NCBI GenBank assembly: GCA_023431405.1
Contig: JAEYVZ010000053.1
Location: forward strand, 1 to 64,000
Source: Actinomycetes bacterium
GTDB lineage: Bacteria; Actinomycetota; Actinomycetes; Actinomycetales; Microbacteriaceae
Direction of reading: 5' to 3'
DNA length: 64,000 nt
In this document: piece by piece, positions 58,105-64,000 of the stretch
Layout: every line of letters begins with the position of its first letter
Position numbering within the stretch: position 1 is the stretch's first letter
Program-made: the position numbers and the translations under genes
The notes under the pieces: model-generated
What the model saw: only the letters and a program-made list of their open reading frames with translations
What the model was told of the DNA's origin: nothing
The model's database searches: none

Positions 58105-58110
58105 TATTGT
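58105..58110 (+). promoter_or_regulatory. Probable -10 element for lipB-lipA
   Basis: TATTGT would start transcription near 58118 and give a leader of about 47 nt that ends with GGAGGA, 4 nt before the lipB ATG. Confidence 0.4.
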
Positions 58111-58164
58111 TGGACGCGGTGCAGAAACCTCCGAGGGTCGGAGACGGGCACCACCGGAGGACCC

Positions 58165-58806
58165 ATGCTGGACATCCGCACCGTCGCACTCGCTCCCGCT
58201 TTCGTGCCCTTCACCGAGGGCTGGGAGCTGCAGCGCCGAATCCACGCGGAGGTGGTGGCCGGTTCGGCTCCCGACACCCTGCTCCTCCTCGAGCACGAGC
58301 CCGTCTTCACCGCAGGCGCCCGCACGGCGCGAAGCGAAAGACCGATCGATGGCACCCCCGTGGTGGACGTCGACCGCGGAGGCAAGATCACCTGGCACGG
58401 CCCCGGGCAGCTCGTCGGCTATCCGATTGTCCGCCTCCCAGAACCCGTGGATGTCGTCGCGCACGTCAGAAGGCTCGAAGGGGTGCTGATCGACGTCCTC
58501 CGCGGGTTCGGAGTCGAGGGACGCCGTATCGACGGCCGCAGCGGAGTCTGGGTGCGCACGGGCCTCGAAGACGCGAAGATCGCGGCGATCGGCGTGCGCG
58601 TTCAGCGCGGCGTGACCATGCACGGGTTCGCGCTCAACTGCGACAACTCCCTGGAGCCCTTCTCACAGATCATCCCCTGCGGCATCAGCGATGCCGGTGT
58701 CACGACCATCAGCGCGCTCGTCGGGCACGACGTCGACCCCGCATCGGTCGTCGCGTCCGTGGCATCCGCGTTCCGCAACGAGTACGAACGAGAGGAAGCG
58801 GCATGA
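58165..58806 (+). CDS. lipB: Octanoyl-(acyl carrier protein):protein octanoyltransferase
   Basis: The protein has 213 residues. It moves octanoyl groups from ACP to lipoyl domains. It shows LLLLEHEPVFTAGARTA near 43-59, GGKITWHGPGQLVGYPIVRL near 78-97, GRSGVWVRTGLEDAKIAAIGVR with the active Lys, and HGFALNCDNSLEPFSQIIPCGI with the active Cys. ATG 58165 follows GGAGGA. The stop overlaps lipA by ATGA. Confidence 0.95.
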   Translation: MLDIRTVALAPAFVPFTEGWELQRRIHAEVVAGSAPDTLLLLEHEPVFTAGARTARSERPIDGTPVVDVDRGGKITWHGPGQLVGYPIVRLPEPVDVVAHVRRLEGVLIDVLRGFGVEGRRIDGRSGVWVRTGLEDAKIAAIGVRVQRGVTMHGFALNCDNSLEPFSQIIPCGISDAGVTTISALVGHDVDPASVVASVASAFRNEYEREEAA

Positions 58807-59837
58807 GCTGCGCCGCAGGAACCACGAACGCCGAAGAGGGCCGCACCGCCCCAGGCGGCCGCAAGATGCTTCGGCTGGAGGTGCGGAACGCTCAGACTCC
58901 GATCGAACGGAAGCCCGAGTGGATCAAGACGCGCGCCCGTATGGGCCCGGAGTACCAGGAGCTCCACGCGTTGGTGAAGGGCGAGCAGCTCCACACGGTA
59001 TGCCAGGAAGCCGGATGCCCCAACATCTACGAGTGCTGGGAAGACCGCGAAGCCACGTTCCTGATCGGCGGATCGCAGTGCACGCGACGATGCGACTTCT
59101 GCCAGATCGACACGGGGAAACCGGCGGCGTACGACGTGGACGAGCCGCGCCGTGTGGCAGAGAGCGTTCGGCGCATGCAGCTGCGGTACGCCACGGTCAC
59201 CTGCGTCGCACGCGACGATCTCGCCGACGGCGGCGCATGGTTGAACGCCGAGACCGTGCGTCAGATCCACCAGCTGAACCCGGGCACGGGCGTGGAGCTG
59301 CTCGCGACCGACTTCAACGGGGAGCCACGTCTGCTCGACGAGGTCTTCGCGGCACGGCCGGAAGTCTTCGCCCACAATGTCGAGACGGTTCCCCGCATCT
59401 TCAAGCGGATCCGGCCGGCATTCCGGTACGAGCGTTCGCTTGACGTGCTCACGCAGGCGCGCGAGGCCGGCCTCATCACCAAGTCCAACCTGATCCTCGG
59501 CATGGGCGAGGAGCCGGAGGAGGTCGTCGCCGCGCTTCACGACCTTCACGACGCGGGCACCGACATCGTCACGATCACGCAGTATCTCCGGCCGACACCG
59601 CGTCACCTTCCCGTGGCGCGGTGGGTGAAGCCGGAGGAGTTCAGCGCCTTCAAAGCAGAGGCCGAGCGGATCGGGTTCCTCGGTGTCCTCGCGGGCCCGC
59701 TCGTGCGGTCCTCCTATCGGGCCGGAAGACTGTGGGCGCAGTCGATGGTGTCGAAGGGGCGCCCGATCCCCGAGCACCTGGCGCATCTGCGCGACGCCCT
59801 CACCGACGCGTCCGGCGCGTTCGCTCAGGCGGTCTGA
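58803..59837 (+). CDS. lipA: Lipoyl synthase
   Basis: This 344-residue radical-SAM enzyme inserts two sulphurs into protein-bound octanoate. The auxiliary cluster cysteines are Cys67, 72 and 78 (VCQEAGCPNIYECWE) and the radical-SAM cysteines Cys93, 97 and 100 (CTRRCDFC). Further blocks include TVTCVARDDLADGGA, VFAHNVETVPRI and ITQYLRPTPRHLPVARWV. The C-terminus carries the conserved region with Arg/Ser (GPLVRSSYRAG). It is coupled to lipB. Confidence 0.96.
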   Translation: MSCAAGTTNAEEGRTAPGGRKMLRLEVRNAQTPIERKPEWIKTRARMGPEYQELHALVKGEQLHTVCQEAGCPNIYECWEDREATFLIGGSQCTRRCDFCQIDTGKPAAYDVDEPRRVAESVRRMQLRYATVTCVARDDLADGGAWLNAETVRQIHQLNPGTGVELLATDFNGEPRLLDEVFAARPEVFAHNVETVPRIFKRIRPAFRYERSLDVLTQAREAGLITKSNLILGMGEEPEEVVAALHDLHDAGTDIVTITQYLRPTPRHLPVARWVKPEEFSAFKAEAERIGFLGVLAGPLVRSSYRAGRLWAQSMVSKGRPIPEHLAHLRDALTDASGAFAQAV

Positions 59838-59838
59838 G

Positions 59839-60339
59839 TCAGTCCGCGCTCGTCACCGACTGCACCGATCCGTCGCTGGAGAGGTTGACCAGCAGCACCT
59901 CCTCGGTCGCGTCGCGATCCAGCGCATACTCGAGGACGGCGAACGGATCCTTGCCGCCGTGCTCGTCCGCGAGGATCGTCATGCTGACCAGCTGCAGCGA
60001 CCGGATGACGTCGATGTGCATGTCGCCGGAGATGTCCACGAGGAAGTCCTCGATCGCCTCGCCGAACTCTTCCTGCTGCTGGAGGATGAATTCCGTCACC
60101 TCGCTGGTGCGATCGTCGAGCTCCGACACCATGGCGTTGCGGGAGCGCAGGTCGATGTCCTCGATCGCCGAGATCATGGCAGCCGCCACGTCGAGGGCTG
60201 CGGGTGAGACGTCGTCCTGATCGGGCGCGGTCAGGTCGACGGTCACCTGCTGGTCGCCGAAGTCGATGACCTCGCTCCAGAAGATCGACCCGTCGGGACC
60301 GGACTCCAGCAGGCCGAAATAGTCGTGCTCGATCGCCAT
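59839..60339 (-). CDS. DUF2004-like cytosolic protein
   Basis: The protein has 166 residues and is very acidic, starting MAIEHDYFGLLESGPDGSIFWSE. Other visible parts are VDLTAPDQDDVSPAALDVAAAMI, a helical middle, and IDVIRSLQLVSMTILADEHGG. It ends LVNLSSDGSVQSV. I associate this layout with DUF2004, a family of unknown function, from memory only. It has no membrane segment or catalytic motif. It converges on lipA with 1 nt between stops. The 101 bp to ftsY contain nothing recognisable. Confidence 0.6.
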   Translation of the reverse strand: MAIEHDYFGLLESGPDGSIFWSEVIDFGDQQVTVDLTAPDQDDVSPAALDVAAAMISAIEDIDLRSRNAMVSELDDRTSEVTEFILQQQEEFGEAIEDFLVDISGDMHIDVIRSLQLVSMTILADEHGGKDPFAVLEYALDRDATEEVLLVNLSSDGSVQSVTSAD

Positions 60340-60440
60340 GCACCTATGCAACCACCCTCGCCGCCTCGGCGCGACCGAAAACGTTCACGTCGAGCGCGAT
60401 TCGTGGAGAAGACGCCTGGGTCGACGCCTCCGGGAACGAC

Positions 60441-61313
60441 TCAATCCACGAGCGCGGCGGCGAAGACGTGGGGGGTGAAGCCGGTGAGGTCGCCGATCCC
60501 CTCGCCCTGGCCGAGGAGCTTCACCGGTATGCCGGTGCGCTCCTGGACGGCCAGGACGAAGCCGCCCTTCGCTGAACCGTCGAGCTTCGTGATGACGAGC
60601 CCTGTGACGCCGGCGTGCTCGAGGAACGCTTCGGCCTGCATGACGCCGTTCTGGCCTGTCGTCGCGTCGAGCACGAGCAGCACCTCGCTGATGGGAGCGA
60701 GCTTCTCGATGACGCGGCGGATCTTGCTCAGCTCATCCATGAGGCCGCCCTTGGTGTGGAGCCGGCCCGCGGTGTCGACGAGGACGATCTCCGTGCCGTT
60801 GCGCTGAGCATGATCGATGGTCTGATAGGCGACCGATGCCGGGTCCTGCCCCTCCTGCTGAGGGCGCACGATCGTCGCACCGCCGCGCTCGGCCCACGTG
60901 GCGAGCTGATCGACGGCGGCGGCGCGGAAGGTGTCGGCGGCACCGACGACGACGGAGCGCCCGAACCTACGAAGGTAGTTCGCGAACTTCCCGATCGTCG
61001 TGGTCTTGCCGACGCCGTTGACGCCCACGACGAGAACGACGGCGGGACGCTCGGTGAGCCGCAGCGTGGGATCGAACTTCGCGAAATGCTCCTCGAGCGT
61101 CTCTCGGAGCATCCGCTGCAGGTCCTTCGGATCCGTGGTGCGGTAGCGCTCGACTTTCTGGCGGAGCTCATCGATGAGACGCTCGGTGACGTCCGGACCG
61201 AAGTCGGCGGTGAGAAGAGCGGTCTCCAGGTCTTCCCACGTCGTCTCATCGATCGTGGGCTTGACGAACATGCCGCGCAGCGCGCGACCGAGTGACCAGG
61301 AGTGCTCCGCCAT
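60441..61313 (-). CDS. ftsY: Signal recognition particle receptor FtsY
   Basis: The protein has 290 residues. The N domain starts almost at once (SLGRALRGMFVKPTIDETTWEDLETALLTADFG), so the long acidic A domain of E. coli FtsY is absent, as is common in actinobacteria. The G domain has VVGVNGVGKTTTIGKFANYL, GAADTFRAAAVDQLATWAER, VLVDTAGRLHTKGGLMDEL and ITKLDGSAKGGF. The ending GEGIGDLTGFTPHVFAAALV is typical. TAGGCT is 6 nt before the ATG. It lies 47 nt downstream of smc. Confidence 0.95.
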   Translation of the reverse strand: MAEHSWSLGRALRGMFVKPTIDETTWEDLETALLTADFGPDVTERLIDELRQKVERYRTTDPKDLQRMLRETLEEHFAKFDPTLRLTERPAVVLVVGVNGVGKTTTIGKFANYLRRFGRSVVVGAADTFRAAAVDQLATWAERGGATIVRPQQEGQDPASVAYQTIDHAQRNGTEIVLVDTAGRLHTKGGLMDELSKIRRVIEKLAPISEVLLVLDATTGQNGVMQAEAFLEHAGVTGLVITKLDGSAKGGFVLAVQERTGIPVKLLGQGEGIGDLTGFTPHVFAAALVD

Positions 61314-61319
61314 GACTCC

Positions 61320-61325
61320 AGCCTA
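61320..61325 (-). promoter_or_regulatory. -10 element of a leaderless promoter for ftsY
   Basis: TAGGCT on the minus strand is followed by GGAGTC and the ATG at 61313; the hexamer equals that of the TetR-VOC gene. Confidence 0.45.
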
Positions 61326-61360
61326 GGAGGTCGCGGCACCTCCGCGCGGGCGGCACGACC

Positions 61361-64000
61361 TCAGACGCCGGCGTTCTCGCGCACACGTTGGCCGACGACA
61401 GCCGACACGCCGTCTTGACGCATCGACACGCCGTAGAGCGCGTCGGCGATCTCCATCGTCCGCTTCTGATGGGTGATGACGATGAGCTGGCTCGATGCGC
61501 GCAGCTGCTCGAAGACGCCGAGAAGCCTGCCGAGGTTCGCGTCATCGAGCGCGGCCTCCACCTCGTCGAGGATGTAGAAGGGGCTGGGGCGCGCCTTGAA
61601 GATGGCAGTGAGGAGAGCCACCGCCGCCAGCGACCGCTCACCTCCCGACAGCAGAGAGAGCCGCTCGATCTTCTTGCCGACGGGGCGCACCGACACCTCG
61701 ATGCCGGTGGTCAGCGGGTTGTCCGGGTCGGTCAGCGCGATGCTGCCCGTGCCTCCCGGGAACAGGATCGGGAACACCTCGCCGAAAGCCGTCTTCGTGT
61801 CTTCGAACGCCGCGAGGAAGATCGTCTGCATCCGCTCGTCGAGCTCCTCGATGATCGTGAGCAGGTCAGCGCGCGTCTGCGTGAGATCAGCCAGCTGCTC
61901 CGTGAGGAACGCGTGACGCTGCTCCAGCGCCGCGAACTCCTCGAGTGCCAGCGGGTTGACGCGTCCGAGCTGGGAGAGCTTGCGCTCGGCCTGCTGGAGC
62001 CTCGCCCGTTGTTGCGCGCGGTCGAACCGGGTGGGCTCCCCGCTGTCATCGGAAGGTATCAGCTGATCAGGGCCATATTCCGCAACAAGAATATTCTCGG
62101 TCAACGACAACTCGCTGCCGACGCGCTCGAGAAGAGACGTCACGTGCAGTCGCTTCTCATGCATCTGCAGTTCCAGACCGTGAACCGTCTCGGTCAGACC
62201 GTTGAGGCGCTCGCGCACCGACGACTCCTGCTTCCGCAGATCCGCGAGCTCGGCGGTGACGGCGCTGCGCGACTGCTCCGCGAGCTGGAGCTCGACCCGC
62301 GCCTGCGAGACCGAACGATCAACAGAGTCCAGCAGCGGGGGCAGCTGCTCGGCGACTTCGGCCGCGATCTCGCGCTGCGCACGACGGATCACGGCGCGGC
62401 GAGCGGCCTCCTCCGCAGCCGCCCGCTCACGTTCCCGCTGACGCTCGAGCTGAGCGACGCGGGACTCGGCGGCACGGACCCGCTCTTTGAGCGTCTCCAC
62501 GTCGAGACGCGCACGCATCTCCGCGTCGCGTGCCTGCTCGAGTTCGGCGAGCATGCCGTCCCGGGCCGATGCGTCGAGGATCGGACGGGGCGCCTGCTGC
62601 GCCTTGGCCAGAGCTTCCTCTGCGACGCGCGCAGCCGTCTCGGCCTCGACCACCGACGCCTGCGCTTGGCGCATCCCGGCCTCGAGGCGTTCACACTCGG
62701 CGACCGCGGCCTCGAACCGCACAGTCGCCCGGTTCACCTGCTCCGTGTGGGCGGCGAGGGCGGCATCATGCTCGCGGAGCGCCTGGAGCGACTCCTTCGT
62801 GCGCCGGCGCGCGGCATCCCACGTCTGCTGCGACTCTGCCAACGCCGCACGAAGCGAATCGGCGACGACGACGATCTCAGCGAGCCGCTCGACCGCCGCG
62901 TCCCGCTCCGCAGCAAGTTCCAGCCGAGAGCGCCCCGAGCCCGATCCCGCCCGAACGGTGAATTCGGTCACGACCTCGCCCGCGCGGGTGACGACGGTCA
63001 GACCCTCTCCCCCCGCGGACGCGACGGCAGCAGCGTCGGCCAGCTCGTCGACGATCACCACGCGCGACAGGATGCCGCGGATGCCCTCGGGCGCGGTCAC
63101 GACCTCCTGCGCCGAGGTCGCCCCGCTCGGGATCTCAGGTCGTCCAGCCTCACGAGCTTCCGCCATCACGATGTCGACGGATCCGAGATCGGCGGTGCGC
63201 GCCGTATGCGCGACGCCGAGGGCGGCGGTCGTGTCGTCGACCAGCACGCCCTCCGCAAGCGATCCGAGCGCTGCGGCGATCGCGGCTTCGAACCCCTGCG
63301 TGACTTTCACCGCATCGCCGACCAACCCGCGGATGCCGCTGCCGCCACGTTCGATGAGGGCCGCGGCCGCGTTGCGCACATCGAGGGCCCGGCCCAGCGC
63401 GGCGGTCTGCGCAGTCAACGACTCCACCTCGCGCTCAGCGGCGTGGAGCCGTTCACGCAGAGACGACACGTCGGTCTCAGCCTCGGCCGACTCCCGCTGC
63501 GCGCGCTCGTAGGCGGCGGCATACTCGGCAGAAGATCCTTCGGGGACGAGCGCCGGGTCTACACCCACCAGCGCCTCCTCCGCCTCGGTGCGCCGCTGCA
63601 TCGCGGCATCGAGCGCCTTCTGCTGACGGTCGACCGCACTGCGCAGAGCTTCCAGACGCGACGTCGCCGCCTCGGCGGTACCGCGCAGCGACGTCAGCCG
63701 CATGTCATGCTCGGAGACCAGAGCGCTCTGGGCGGCGATGTCGGAATCGAGCGCATCGAGCTCGGCACGCGCGCGGATGACGTCGCGCGAGGCGGCCGCC
63801 GCAGCGTCCTGCGCGTCCCCCAGCCCGGAGCCGATCTCGTCGATCTCCGCGCGAGCTTCGTCGATCGTGGCCTGGCTGACCGTCGCGACCTCCAACGCCA
63901 GCTGCCCGTCGTCTTCGAGGAGGGCGAGTCGCTGACCGGCGAGCGAGTAGAGCCCGCGCAGGCGCTCCTGGACCTGCTCGAGGGCGAATGCCGACGCTCT
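61361..64000 (-). CDS. smc: Chromosome partition protein SMC, C-terminal part (cut by the window edge)
   Basis: About 879 codons are visible and the frame is open at the edge. The N-terminal ATPase half lies outside the window. Seen in order are coiled coil, the hinge (GSGIRGLVGDAVKVTQGFEAAIAAALG and VDIVMAEAREAGRPE), a second coiled coil, and the C-terminal ATPase lobe. That lobe carries signature LSGGERSLAAVALLTAIF, Walker B PFYILDEVEAALDD and the D/H-loop region LIVITHQKRTMEIADALYGV. SMC with ScpAB compacts and segregates chromosomes. The apparent start at 63895 is only an internal TTG. Confidence 0.95.
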   Translation of the reverse strand, partial: RASAFALEQVQERLRGLYSLAGQRLALLEDDGQLALEVATVSQATIDEARAEIDEIGSGLGDAQDAAAAASRDVIRARAELDALDSDIAAQSALVSEHDMRLTSLRGTAEAATSRLEALRSAVDRQQKALDAAMQRRTEAEEALVGVDPALVPEGSSAEYAAAYERAQRESAEAETDVSSLRERLHAAEREVESLTAQTAALGRALDVRNAAAALIERGGSGIRGLVGDAVKVTQGFEAAIAAALGSLAEGVLVDDTTAALGVAHTARTADLGSVDIVMAEAREAGRPEIPSGATSAQEVVTAPEGIRGILSRVVIVDELADAAAVASAGGEGLTVVTRAGEVVTEFTVRAGSGSGRSRLELAAERDAAVERLAEIVVVADSLRAALAESQQTWDAARRRTKESLQALREHDAALAAHTEQVNRATVRFEAAVAECERLEAGMRQAQASVVEAETAARVAEEALAKAQQAPRPILDASARDGMLAELEQARDAEMRARLDVETLKERVRAAESRVAQLERQRERERAAAEEAARRAVIRRAQREIAAEVAEQLPPLLDSVDRSVSQARVELQLAEQSRSAVTAELADLRKQESSVRERLNGLTETVHGLELQMHEKRLHVTSLLERVGSELSLTENILVAEYGPDQLIPSDDSGEPTRFDRAQQRARLQQAERKLSQLGRVNPLALEEFAALEQRHAFLTEQLADLTQTRADLLTIIEELDERMQTIFLAAFEDTKTAFGEVFPILFPGGTGSIALTDPDNPLTTGIEVSVRPVGKKIERLSLLSGGERSLAAVALLTAIFKARPSPFYILDEVEAALDDANLGRLLGVFEQLRASSQLIVITHQKRTMEIADALYGVSMRQDGVSAVVGQRVRENAGV

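Noticed and set aside
1..64000. CRISPR arrays, insertion sequences, rRNA, tmRNA, SRP RNA or riboswitches
   Set aside because: No regularly spaced repeats, transposase-like frames or recognisable RNA folds other than two tRNAs were seen; weak structured RNAs could be missed without covariance searches.

Overview
The window is high-GC actinobacterial DNA and most likely comes from a Microbacterium or a close relative in the Microbacteriaceae. This is inferred from three things. The conserved blocks are smc-ftsY, ffh, rpsP-KH-rimM-trmD, rplS-lepB-rnhB, comM-dprA-xerC and rpsB-tsf-pyrH-frr-cdsA. Ribosomal proteins S2 and S16 carry long Ala/Glu tails. The left end holds siphovirus structural genes of a type seen in phages of this family.

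Region 1 (1 to about 7,660) is the right part of an integrated siphovirus. It holds a major capsid protein cut by the window edge, a head-tail adaptor, a terminator-like protein, a major tail protein, a very short tape measure protein, minor tail proteins with a carbohydrate-binding-like insert, and a tail fibre ending in an S74-type self-cleaving chaperone. A reverse-strand membrane protein follows. No integrase, repressor or lysis gene is visible here. The element abuts the first 48 codons of an ssb gene, which is cut at the junction.

Region 2 (about 7,800 to 18,600) is host DNA. It starts with a small gene under a perfect actinobacterial LexA (SOS) box, followed by a divergent MocR-type regulator and YczE-like membrane protein sharing a perfect inverted repeat. 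Then come tRNA-Arg(TCT), orn, tRNA-His(GTG), a metallopeptidase-clpS-DUF2017 set, a kinase and GerW-family pair, dinB and gatCAB.

Region 3 (about 18,600 to 34,200) holds an acyl-CoA ligase and ligA that converge on a shared palindrome, and mnmA with a cysteine desulfurase (tRNA 2-thiolation). The glgX-glgE-glgB alpha-glucan cluster, a thioredoxin-TPR chaperone and an unusual membrane protein with an internal lipobox follow.

Region 4 (about 34,300 to 64,000) is the long housekeeping block, read mostly on the minus strand. It covers a permease, a cell-wall lytic protein, a DivIVA-like repeat protein, phospholipid synthesis (cdsA), ribosome recycling, UMP kinase, EF-Ts and S2, then xerC, dprA, comM, yraN, rnhB, lepB, L19, TrmD/RimM/KH/S16, Ffh, LipB/LipA, FtsY and the C-terminal part of SMC (cut by the window edge). 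Plus-strand genes are interspersed: M23 peptidase, map, an esterase, a glutamate-cysteine ligase-like enzyme, and lipBA.

A recurrent feature is a -10-like hexamer TAnnnT exactly 6 nt before the start codon of many first-in-operon genes. This indicates leaderless transcripts and helps to fix start codons. No CRISPR array, insertion sequence or rRNA was seen.
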